The notes under the pieces were generated by a model. The model was not told the origin of the DNA. It ran no database searches and saw only the letters and a program-made list of their open reading frames with translations. This document shows positions 1-6,410 of a DNA stretch of 10,718 nucleotides, piece by piece. How positions within the stretch are numbered: the stretch's first letter is position 1; every line of letters starts with the position of its first letter. Position numbers and translations under genes: made by a program. This DNA comes from an uncultured Lachnospiraceae bacterium (GTDB lineage Bacteria; Bacillota; Clostridia; Lachnospirales; Lachnospiraceae), in assembly GCA_905201915.1 (NCBI GenBank), contig CAJKQE010000077.1, positions 1 through 10,718 of the forward strand, in the 5' to 3' direction.

Positions 1-421
1 CCTTTAATTCTACTTGGTCTAATATATAATCAATATCTGTCCCTAAAACATCAAGGAGACTAATTTCATTACCTTCCTTGTCTGTGCCAATGGGATCATA
101 GAGGGATACTTCCCTGTTGATTTTCTTTTTAGAACGGAACAGCATGAGAAGCTCGTTATCGATACAGCGGGCAGCATAAGTGGAAAGTCTGCTTGCTTTT
201 TTTGCATCAAAGGTATGGATGGCTTTGATAAGCCCAATGGTGCCAATAGAGATTAAGTCATCCATTTCTTCTGGAGCACCCTGATATTTTTTAACAATAT
301 GTGCAACCAGACGTAGATTTCGTTCAATTAAAATATTTTTGGCTTCTAGGCTGCCCTGTTTGTATTCTTGAAGATAATAGCTTTCTTCTTCCGAAGTCAG
401 GGGCTTAAGAAATGTTTTCAC
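1..421 (-). CDS. sigK: RNA polymerase sporulation sigma factor SigK, N-terminal part (runs off the left edge)
   Basis: The reverse strand reads 140 codons from a GTG at 421-419 with no stop before the edge. The product is a sigma-70 family factor. Region 2 runs from about residue 34 (ERNLRLVAHIVKKY) through DLISIGTIGLIKAI (about 55-68) to STYAARCIDNELLMLFR (80-96). The stretch YDPIGTDKEGNEISLLDVLG (108-127) matches SigK rather than SigE, SigF or SigG, from memory of the Bacillus proteins. SigK directs late mother-cell transcription (coat and cortex genes, lysis). The GTG start is forced: a TAA lies in frame two codons upstream, and a GAGGT site (430-434) sits about 8 bases before the GTG. The protein therefore begins MKTFLKPLTSEEE, with no room for the pro-sequence of Bacillus pro-sigma-K. 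Regions 3 and 4 lie outside, so an inserted skin-like element beyond residue 140 cannot be excluded. Confidence 0.92.
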   Translation of the reverse strand, partial: MKTFLKPLTSEEESYYLQEYKQGSLEAKNILIERNLRLVAHIVKKYQGAPEEMDDLISIGTIGLIKAIHTFDAKKASRLSTYAARCIDNELLMLFRSKKKINREVSLYDPIGTDKEGNEISLLDVLGTDIDYILDQVELK

Positions 422-449
422 ACAAGCTTACCTCATAAGAATTTAATTA

Positions 450-478
450 TAGTTTATGTGGAAGAAAGCAATTTAGTG
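450..478 (-). promoter_or_regulatory. Candidate sigma-K-type promoter of sigK
   Basis: On the minus strand the -10 element CATAAACTA (458 down to 450) fits the sigma-K pattern CATAnnnTA exactly. A -35 CACT (478-475, consensus mACm) lies 16 bases upstream. Transcription would begin near 442, just ahead of the GAGGT ribosome binding site at 430-434 and the GTG at 421. Sigma-E promoters share much of the -10, but no good ATA-type -35 is seen at the sigma-E spacing. The call rests on pattern match and position only. Confidence 0.5.
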
Positions 479-486
479 CTTTTCCA

Positions 487-515
487 TTGTAAAATACCGG
501 GAAATATGGTAAAAT
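487..515 (+). promoter_or_regulatory. Candidate sigma-A promoter of the comM-dprA-topA operon
   Basis: TTGTAA (487-492) and TAAAAT (510-515) are separated by 17 bases and precede the comM start by about 80 bases. The -10 matches 5 of 6 consensus positions and the -35 matches 4 of 6. The same DNA read in reverse holds a comparable pair (TTGAAT at 519-514, TATTTT at 496-491, 17-base spacer), which could fire towards sigK. Such matches arise easily in AT-rich DNA. Confidence 0.4.
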
Positions 516-522
516 TCAAACA

Positions 523-552
523 TTAGAATTCTAAAATTCAGGCGGTTCCGCC
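523..552. repeat. Two adjacent inverted repeats in the comM leader
   Basis: TTAGAATTCTAA (523-534) is a perfect 12-base palindrome. It is followed by GGCGGTTCCGCC (541-552), which folds as GGCG, a GTTC loop and CGCC. Both lie between the candidate promoter and the comM ribosome binding site, so both would be at the 5' end of the mRNA. The second has no T-run on either strand, so it is not an ordinary terminator. The role is unknown. Confidence 0.45.
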
Positions 553-592
553 AACAAATTCCAAATAAAAACAAAAAATCATAGGAGGTATT

Positions 593-2116
593 ATGTTTCG
601 AAAAGTAATGTCAGCAACTCTTGTAGGGGTAAATTGCATTCCTGTACAAGTAGAAGCAGATGTAAGAAATGGACTTCCCGGATTTTCTATGGTAGGTTAT
701 TTATCCTCCAGAGTAAGGGAAGCGCAGGAGAGAGTTTCTACAGCTCTCAAAAATTCAGGATTTTCTTTTCCTGCAAAACACATTACCGTTAATCTTTCTC
801 CGGCAGATGTGAAAAAAGATGGGACAGGGTTTGATCTGCCAATTGCGGCAGTTCTTTTATCGGCACTGGGATATCTGGATTTTGCCTGTTTAGAAAATGT
901 ATGTATGGCCGGGGAATTAAGTCTTAGTGGAGAAATTAGAGGAATAAAGGGAATTTTACCTATTGTAGACAGAGCTATAAAAGAAAAGTGCTGTTTGTGT
1001 ATTATTCCAAAAGAAAATGCGAAAGAAGTGGAGATGATAGATGAAATACCAATTTTGGCGGTGGAAAATATCAGAGAATTTACGGATTATGCTGTTCTTA
1101 AAAATTGGGGGGCAGTGAGAAATCCAACAAAAAAATGGCCAGAGACTGTTTATGAATGTGAATGTGATTTCTGTGAAATTGCAGGACAGGAAGCAGCAAA
1201 AGAAGCTGCAGTAATTGCAGCGGCAGGTTTTCATAATCTTTTGATGATAGGTACAAAAGGATCGGGAAAGACAATGATTGCTAAGAGCATTCCCGGTATT
1301 TTTCCTTCGTTGTCAAAAGAGGAGGCGATGGAAATTTCAGGGATCTACAGTGCAGCTGGACTTTTATCACAGGAAAATCCTATTATGAAAACACGTCCTT
1401 TCCGAACACCACATCATACAGCATCACCAAAAGCTCTAGCGGGAGGAGGACATATACCAAGACCTGGGGAAATAACTCTTGCTCATAAAGGAATTTTATT
1501 TTTAGATGAACTTCCCGAATTCTCCAGAAATACTTTAGAAATTTTAAGGCAGCCTTTGGAGGAACATAAAATTTCTATTTCCAGGGTTAGCGGGAGCTTT
1601 CAATTTCCGGCAGATTTTCTTTTTGTTGCGGCAATGAATGCGTGTCCCTGCGGTTATTATCCAGACAGAAATAAATGTTCCTGCTCAGATACAGATGTGG
1701 CAAAATATATGGGGAAAATTAGTGGAGCAATTTTAGACAGATTTGATTTGTGTACAGAGATGAAGCAAGTTCCCAGAGAACAGCTCCGGAAGTTGAAAAA
1801 AGGAAAGACAACGAAGGAGTTGAGAGAAATGGTAAAAGAAGTTCATAATATTCAAAAAGAACGCTATCAGGGACAAGAAGTTTCTTTTAACGGAAGACTT
1901 CAAGGACAGGAAATTGAAAAATATTGTGAAACCAGTCTTGAGGGAGAAAAACTTTTAAAAAGAGCTTATGAAAAAATGCATTTAAGTGTTCGGGCTTATC
2001 ATAAAATTTTAAAAACAGCAAGAACCATTGCAGATTTGGAAAAATCTGAAAAGATTGAAGTATCGCATATTAGTAAGGCGGTATCTTATCGGGCTCTGGA
2101 CAAAAAAGCTTGGTAA
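593..2116 (+). CDS. comM: ComM/YifB-type Mg-chelatase-like AAA+ ATPase
   Basis: 507 residues, the usual length for the YifB/ComM family. An N-terminal Lon-protease-like fold (about 1-170, with TGFDLPIAAVLL at 78-89) precedes a magnesium-chelatase-type AAA+ module. Walker A is GTKGSGKT (220-227), Walker B ILFLDELPEF (301-310), the family signature FRTPHHTASPKALAGGG spans 270-286, and the cysteine motif MNACPCGYYPD is at 348-358. LDRFDL (381-386) carries the probable arginine finger. A C-terminal lid region includes RAYHKILKTARTIADLE (467-483). In Gram-negative competence ComM is a hexameric helicase that promotes branch migration during integration of incoming DNA; the Firmicute role is less settled. 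The Walker A is unusual in having TK where most relatives have PP. AGGAGG (583-588) sits only 4 bases before the ATG; starting here keeps the family N-terminus (FRKVMSATLVGV). First gene of an operon with dprA 10 bases downstream. Confidence 0.92.
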   Translation: MFRKVMSATLVGVNCIPVQVEADVRNGLPGFSMVGYLSSRVREAQERVSTALKNSGFSFPAKHITVNLSPADVKKDGTGFDLPIAAVLLSALGYLDFACLENVCMAGELSLSGEIRGIKGILPIVDRAIKEKCCLCIIPKENAKEVEMIDEIPILAVENIREFTDYAVLKNWGAVRNPTKKWPETVYECECDFCEIAGQEAAKEAAVIAAAGFHNLLMIGTKGSGKTMIAKSIPGIFPSLSKEEAMEISGIYSAAGLLSQENPIMKTRPFRTPHHTASPKALAGGGHIPRPGEITLAHKGILFLDELPEFSRNTLEILRQPLEEHKISISRVSGSFQFPADFLFVAAMNACPCGYYPDRNKCSCSDTDVAKYMGKISGAILDRFDLCTEMKQVPREQLRKLKKGKTTKELREMVKEVHNIQKERYQGQEVSFNGRLQGQEIEKYCETSLEGEKLLKRAYEKMHLSVRAYHKILKTARTIADLEKSEKIEVSHISKAVSYRALDKKAW

Positions 2117-2126
2117 TGGAGGAAAA

Positions 2127-3002
2127 ATGACAGGAGAAATTTGGAAATGTAATAGTTTTGAAGAAAAATACCCCAAGCGTCTTCAGGTTTATGAAAATAT
2201 GCCAAAAACAATCTATATAAAAGGAAGACTCCCACAGGAAAATGTAAAAACAGTTGCCATTGTAGGAGCAAGGGTGTGTAGTCATTATGGGGCTTATCAG
2301 GCATATCGATTTGCTAAAGAGTTGGTACAGCAAGGTGTACAGATTATTAGTGGTCTGGCAAAGGGTATTGATACAAATGCACATAAAGGAGCATTAGATG
2401 GCGGAGGAACCACTTATGCAGTGTTAGGATGCGGTGTAGATGTTTGTTACCCAAAGCAAAATCAGAGACTTTACGAAGAAATTATAAAAAAGGGAGGAGT
2501 CTTGTCAGAGTTTGATAATCAGACACCGCCCTTTGCCGGCAATTTTCCCAGACGTAATAGGATTATCAGTGGATTGGCAGATTTAGTTCTTGTAGTAGAG
2601 GCTAAGAAAAAAAGTGGTTCTTTAATTACTGCAAATTATGCTTTAGAGCAGGGAAAGGCTGTTTTTGCTGTTCCCGGTAGGGTAGATGATGCTTTAAGCG
2701 AAGGAAGTAATCTGTTGATTGCGGACGGAGCAGGGATTGCGAATTCTGTAGAAAGTATTTTGTCGGAACTTCAGATTTTACCCAAAAAGAAGGAGGATTT
2801 CTTTCACAAATCAAAGATATGGCTTGCAAGCCATGAAGAAATGGTGTATAGTTGTCTGGATTTACAGCCTAAAAATATAGAAGAAATCTTTCAGGAAATT
2901 CCTTTAAAATCAGGAGAAATTATGGAGATTTTATTGAAGTTAGAGCTGGAAGGGCTTATTATGGAGCCTGTAAAAAATTATTATACCAGAACAGGAGGTT
3001 GA
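2127..3002 (+). CDS. dprA: DNA processing protein DprA (Smf)
   Basis: 291 residues. DprA binds incoming single-stranded DNA and loads RecA on it during natural transformation. The Rossmann-like core carries VAIVGAR (43-49), ISGLAKGIDTNAHKGAL (74-90), AVLGCGVDVCYP (98-109), the signature NFPRRNRIISGL (139-150), SGSLITA (163-169) and AVFAVPGRVDD (178-188). A winged-helix domain follows from about 232 to the end. The N-terminal helix-hairpin-helix/SAM-like domain found in longer DprA proteins is missing; the product starts just before the core, as in the short Bacillus form. The ATG at 2127 is chosen because GGAGG (2118-2122) lies 4 bases before it and the core is complete. The frame stays open upstream, but only as a shadow of the comM 3' end. 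Ten bases separate it from comM, and topA starts two bases after its stop, so the three are cotranscribed. Confidence 0.95.
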   Translation: MTGEIWKCNSFEEKYPKRLQVYENMPKTIYIKGRLPQENVKTVAIVGARVCSHYGAYQAYRFAKELVQQGVQIISGLAKGIDTNAHKGALDGGGTTYAVLGCGVDVCYPKQNQRLYEEIIKKGGVLSEFDNQTPPFAGNFPRRNRIISGLADLVLVVEAKKKSGSLITANYALEQGKAVFAVPGRVDDALSEGSNLLIADGAGIANSVESILSELQILPKKKEDFFHKSKIWLASHEEMVYSCLDLQPKNIEEIFQEIPLKSGEIMEILLKLELEGLIMEPVKNYYTRTGG

Positions 3003-3003
3003 C

Positions 3004-5088
3004 ATGGCGAAATATCTAGTGATTGTGGAGTCACCGGCAAAAGTGAAAACAATTAAAAAATTTCTCGGTTCGAATTATGAAGTAATGGCATCCAATGGAC
3101 ATGTGAGAGATTTGCCAAAAAGTCAGCTTGGAATTGATGTAGACAATGACTTCGAGCCTAAATATATAACGATTCGAGGAAAAGGGGATATTTTGGCAGC
3201 ACTTCGAAAAGCTGCGAAAAAGGCAGATAAAGTTTATCTGGCAACTGACCCTGACCGTGAAGGAGAAGCAATTTCATGGCATCTTTCGAACTCATTAAAA
3301 CTAGATGAGAAGAAGATGCGCCGTATTACCTTTAATGAAATTACAAAAACAGCAGTAAAAGCTTCTATTAAAGAGGCTAGAGATATTAACATGGATTTAG
3401 TAGATGCACAGCAGACACGCCGTATTTTAGATCGTATGGTAGGATATAAAATCAGTCCTGTGCTGTGGGCAAAAGTGAAAAGAGGTTTAAGTGCAGGACG
3501 AGTTCAATCTGTAGCACTTAGAATTATTGGTGATAGGGAAGATGAAATCAATAATTTCATACCGGAAGAATATTGGACTTTAGATGCAGAGTTTTCTATA
3601 GAAGGAGAAAAGAAACCATTAATAGCCAAATTTTATGGTAGTAAAAGTAAAAAAATTAATATTCATTCTAAAGAAGAAATGAATAAGATTTTGAATGAAT
3701 TAAAGGATGTAGAATATCATATTGCAGAAGTAAAAAAAGGAGAACGCAGTAAAAAAGCTCCATTACCATTTACAACCAGTACACTTCAGCAGGAGGCATC
3801 AAAAGTTCTGAACTTTTCTACTCAGAAAACTATGCGTCTGGCGCAACAGTTATACGAAGGTGTAGACGTAAAAGGAAGCGGGACAATTGGTATTATTACT
3901 TATTTACGTACAGACTCTACCCGTATTTCCGAGGAGGCTGACAGTGCAGCAAGATCCTATATTGCATCAGAATTTGGAGAGGAATATTTAGCAACTGTAG
4001 AAAAGAAAGACGACAGTAAGAAAAAAATTCAGGATGCCCATGAAGCAATCCGTCCTACAGATATTAGCCGTACACCATTGTCTTTAAAAGACTCTCTGTC
4101 TCGTGATCAGTATCGTTTGTATCAGTTAATATGGAAGCGTTTTGCAGCCAGCAGAATGCAGCAGGCAAAATATGAAACAATTTCTGTAAAAATTCAGGGT
4201 GGGGAATATTATTTTACTGTATCAGCATCTAAGCTTAAATTTGATGGTTTTATGGCTGTGTATACACAGGAAGATGATACAAAATCGGAAAATCAGTTTT
4301 TAATTAAAAGTCTGGATGAAAATACAAAACTTGAATTTAATAGTTTTAAGGAACAGCAGCATTTTACACAGCCTCCGGCACACTATACAGAGGCAGCTCT
4401 TGTAAAAGCTTTGGAAGAAAAGGGAATTGGAAGGCCAAGTACTTATGCACCTACGATTACTACGATTATTGCCAGAAGATATGTGGCAAAGGAAAATAAA
4501 AACCTGTATATGACAGAACTTGGAGAAGTGGTTAATAATATTATGAAGGAAGCTTTTCCCAGTATTGTAGATGTAAATTTTACAGCTACAATGGAGGAAC
4601 TTTTAGACTGTGTAGGAGAAGGAAAGGTACAATGGAAAACAGTTATTCGAAATTTTTATCCTGATTTAGATGAAGCAGTAAAAATAGCGGAAAAAGAGTT
4701 AGAACAGGTAAAGATAGAAGATGAAGTAACCGATGTAATCTGTGAACAGTGTGGCAGAAATATGGTTATTAAGTATGGACCTCATGGGAAATTCCTTGCT
4801 TGTCCGGGATTTCCGGAATGTAAAAATACAAAGCCATATTTGGAAAAAATTGGTGTACCTTGTCCTGTATGCGGAAAAGATATTGTAGTAAAAAGAAGTA
4901 AAAAAGGACGTCTGTATTATGGATGTGAAAATAATCCAGAGTGTGAATTTATGTCCTGGCAGCGTCCATCAAAAGAAAAATGTCCTTCTTGCGGTGGATA
5001 TATGTTAGAAAAGGGAAATAAATTGGTTTGTGCAGATGAACACTGTGGATATGTAATGGCAAAGCCCAAGGAAAATGAGGATAATTAG
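3004..5088 (+). CDS. topA: DNA topoisomerase I (type IA)
   Basis: 694 residues, close to the Bacillus enzyme. It relaxes negative supercoils by cutting one strand through a 5'-phosphotyrosine link. The toprim domain opens the protein: LVIVESPAKVKTI (5-17) with acidic residue E9, and TDPDREGEA (81-89) with D82, D84 and E86 for Mg2+ binding. TRRILDRMVGYKISPVLW (138-155) and GLSAGRVQSVALR (161-173) are typical of the fold. The catalytic tyrosine is Y300 in IITYLRTDSTR. The gate domain continues with HEAIRPTD (346-353) and EEKGIGRPSTYAPT (471-484). Three C-terminal four-cysteine zinc fingers follow: C580/C583/C600/C606, C620/C623/C641/C647 and C660/C663/C676/C681. The ribosome binding site AGGAGGT (2993-2999) lies inside the end of dprA. 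No GC-rich terminator is seen after the stop, so read-through into codY is possible. Confidence 0.97.
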   Translation: MAKYLVIVESPAKVKTIKKFLGSNYEVMASNGHVRDLPKSQLGIDVDNDFEPKYITIRGKGDILAALRKAAKKADKVYLATDPDREGEAISWHLSNSLKLDEKKMRRITFNEITKTAVKASIKEARDINMDLVDAQQTRRILDRMVGYKISPVLWAKVKRGLSAGRVQSVALRIIGDREDEINNFIPEEYWTLDAEFSIEGEKKPLIAKFYGSKSKKINIHSKEEMNKILNELKDVEYHIAEVKKGERSKKAPLPFTTSTLQQEASKVLNFSTQKTMRLAQQLYEGVDVKGSGTIGIITYLRTDSTRISEEADSAARSYIASEFGEEYLATVEKKDDSKKKIQDAHEAIRPTDISRTPLSLKDSLSRDQYRLYQLIWKRFAASRMQQAKYETISVKIQGGEYYFTVSASKLKFDGFMAVYTQEDDTKSENQFLIKSLDENTKLEFNSFKEQQHFTQPPAHYTEAALVKALEEKGIGRPSTYAPTITTIIARRYVAKENKNLYMTELGEVVNNIMKEAFPSIVDVNFTATMEELLDCVGEGKVQWKTVIRNFYPDLDEAVKIAEKELEQVKIEDEVTDVICEQCGRNMVIKYGPHGKFLACPGFPECKNTKPYLEKIGVPCPVCGKDIVVKRSKKGRLYYGCENNPECEFMSWQRPSKEKCPSCGGYMLEKGNKLVCADEHCGYVMAKPKENEDN

Positions 5089-5121
5089 TACATTAAATGC
5101 TTTAGAAATTTAGAATATATA

Positions 5122-5136
5122 AATTATTAGAAAACT
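5122..5136 (+). promoter_or_regulatory. Candidate CodY box upstream of the codY promoter
   Basis: By my hand alignment these bases match the CodY consensus AATTTTCWGAAAATT at 12 of 15 positions, with mismatches at positions 5, 7 and 14. The site lies about 33 bases before the candidate -35 of codY. A weaker match (10 of 15) with a perfect TTTCAGAAA core, centred on 5177, falls inside the promoter spacer. Such AT-rich motifs occur by chance at this mismatch level. Confidence 0.3.
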
Positions 5137-5168
5137 ACTAAAAAGACTGAAAATAGTAAAACTACACA

Positions 5169-5197
5169 TTGATTTCAGAAATATTGTGTGATAGAAT
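5169..5197 (+). promoter_or_regulatory. Candidate sigma-A promoter of codY
   Basis: TTGATT (5169-5174) and TAGAAT (5192-5197) are 17 bases apart. The -10 matches 5 of 6 consensus positions and the -35 4 of 6. The 202-base gap after topA has no clear terminator and no convincing gene. Transcription from here would give an untranslated leader of roughly 85 bases. Confidence 0.5.
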
Positions 5198-5290
5198 AAA
5201 AAAGACAGAAGAAATAATCTTGTTTTACTGATTTCCATAAGAGATGAAGCGTTTAGGAGAAAACAGGGAAAGAAGAGAAAGGAGGTCGCC

Positions 5291-6079
5291 ATGAGCGTAC
5301 AATTATTAGACAAGACCAGAAAAATAAATAAGCTTCTTCACAATAATCATGCTTCAAAAGTTCTATTTAATGATATATGTGAAGTCATGGTAGAAACACT
5401 GGATTCGAACATTTTAGTAATGAGTAAAAAAGGAAAAGTATTAGGTGTAGGAAATTGTCCCGGGGTAGATAGAATTACTGAATTGATTGACAGTGAAGTA
5501 GGCGAATATATAGACAATCTTTTAAATGAAAGATTGTTAGGCGTGTTATCTACGAAAGAAAATGTAAATTTACAAACTCTTGGATTTGAAGACGAACAGA
5601 TTAGCCGATACATGGCAATTATAAGTCCGATTGATATTGCTGGAGAAAGACTGGGAACTTTATTTATGTATCGCAGTGCGAAACCTTATGATATCGAGGA
5701 TATTATTGTCAGCGAATATGGTACAACGGTAGTTGGTCTGGAAATGATGCGGTCTGTACATGAGGAAAATGCAGAAGAAAACCGAAAAATTCAAGTAGTA
5801 AAATCTGCGTTTAGTACATTATCCTTCTCTGAATTGGAGGCAATTATTCATATTTTTGATGAACTTAACGGTGAAGAGGGAATTCTTGTAGCAAGTAAAA
5901 TTGCTGACAGAGTAGGTATTACTAGATCCGTTATTGTTAATGCCCTTAGAAAATTTGAGAGTGCAGGTGTAATAGAGTCCCGTTCTTCAGGAATGAAGGG
6001 AACTTATATTAAAGTATTAAATGAAGTTATTTTTGATGAACTGGAAGAAATTAAAAAACGAAAATTAGTAAAGAAGTAA
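5291..6079 (+). CDS. codY: Global transcriptional repressor CodY
   Basis: 262 residues against 259 in B. subtilis. CodY is a dimeric DNA-binding regulator activated by GTP and, in well-studied species, by branched-chain amino acids; it represses nutrient-acquisition genes during rich growth. The N-terminal GAF-like sensor (about 1-155) contains R61, at the position of the ligand-binding arginine, and GERLGTLFMYR (118-128). A helical linker leads to the winged helix-turn-helix at about 200-244. The stretch ASKIADRVGITRSVIVNALR (201-220) is nearly identical to Bacillus, and ESAGVIESRSSGMKGTYIKV follows at 223-242. The C-terminus carries extra lysine-rich residues. AAAGGAGGT (5278-5286) lies 4 bases before the ATG. 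The gene follows topA with 202 bases between and has a candidate promoter of its own. Compared with Bacillus, the trmFO, codV/xerC and clpQ-clpY (hslVU) genes that lie between topA and codY are absent. Confidence 0.97.
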   Translation: MSVQLLDKTRKINKLLHNNHASKVLFNDICEVMVETLDSNILVMSKKGKVLGVGNCPGVDRITELIDSEVGEYIDNLLNERLLGVLSTKENVNLQTLGFEDEQISRYMAIISPIDIAGERLGTLFMYRSAKPYDIEDIIVSEYGTTVVGLEMMRSVHEENAEENRKIQVVKSAFSTLSFSELEAIIHIFDELNGEEGILVASKIADRVGITRSVIVNALRKFESAGVIESRSSGMKGTYIKVLNEVIFDELEEIKKRKLVKK

Positions 6080-6126
6080 TAGAAAAGAGGTTGTTTGCTT
6101 GTTGCAACAACCTCTTTTCTATTGTG
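6079..6126 (+). terminator. Hairpin terminator of codY
   Basis: A perfect 17-bp stem (6079-6095 with 6106-6122) and a 10-base loop begin at the last base of the codY stop codon. The T-rich part is mostly in the descending arm (CTCTTTTCTATT), with no long T-run beyond it. Both arm ends are A/T-rich, so the element could work in either direction. Confidence 0.75.
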
Positions 6127-6305
6127 ACGTTATTCAAAAAGCAAGAAACAGGTTGGGGTGAACAATCCAGTTAAGATTTTTTGAGGTGATATTATAAAAA
6201 ATATATAAAATCAATGCAAAAACAAAAAGATAAAAAAATAAGAGAAAATAAGAGGAAATAAGAGAAAACAGAAGATAAATATGGAAAAAAAGTTACTATA
6301 TACAG
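6123..6305. other. A-rich non-coding spacer with a 10-bp tandem repeat
   Basis: This is most of the 331-base gap between codY and groES. It holds no convincing gene. Three consecutive copies of a 10-base unit AATAAGAG(A/G)A occupy 6237-6246, 6247-6256 and 6257-6266, and a decayed fourth follows. A weak promoter-like pair (TTGAGG at 6181-6186, TATAAA at 6204-6209, 17-base spacer) is present but not trusted. Tiny ATG frames of 15 and 16 codons here lack ribosome binding sites. Confidence 0.5.
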
Positions 6306-6334
6306 TTGCGAAATTGGATGGAATTAACTAATAT
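6306..6334 (+). promoter_or_regulatory. Candidate sigma-A promoter of groESL
   Basis: TTGCGA (6306-6311) and TAATAT (6329-6334) are 17 bases apart, placing the start of transcription near 6341, immediately before the CIRCE operator. Each box is only a fair match (4 of 6), but the position is the expected one for an HrcA-repressed promoter. Confidence 0.5.
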
Positions 6335-6345
6335 ATGACTATCGG

Positions 6346-6372
6346 TTAGCACTCGATTGTAATGAGTGCTAA
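6346..6372. promoter_or_regulatory. CIRCE operator (HrcA binding site)
   Basis: The arms TTAGCACTC (6346-6354) and GAGTGCTAA (6364-6372) are separated by exactly 9 bases and match the CIRCE consensus at every arm position. HrcA binds this inverted repeat and represses groESL at normal temperature; it falls off when GroEL is titrated by unfolded protein. The hrcA gene itself is not in the window. Confidence 0.97.
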
Positions 6373-6410
6373 TAAACAGAAGATGGCAATGATAAAGGAG
6401 GAAATAGATT

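Noticed and set aside
43..246. 67-codon frame on the minus strand at the left edge
   Set aside because: It is out of frame with, and fully inside, the sigK coding region.
1..421. Interruption of sigK by a skin-like prophage element
   Set aside because: The 140 visible codons are continuous and match SigK without a break; anything beyond the edge cannot be judged.
956..1234. 92-codon open frame antisense to comM
   Set aside because: Phe/Cys-rich translation opposite a normal coding frame; no support.
2028..2126. Longer dprA start at the ATG at 2028
   Set aside because: The extra 33 residues translate the comM 3' end in another frame, look nothing like a DprA N-terminus, and the proper ribosome binding site is at 2118-2122.
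6181..6209. Second groESL promoter (TTGAGG/TATAAA)
   Set aside because: Spacing is good, but the region is nearly all A and T, where such pairs are common; the pair next to CIRCE fits HrcA control better.
6214..6331. Two tiny ATG frames (6214-6261, 15 residues; 6281-6331, 16 residues) before groES
   Set aside because: No Shine-Dalgarno sequence at proper spacing; the first is mostly lysine from A-runs and the second overlaps the groESL promoter.
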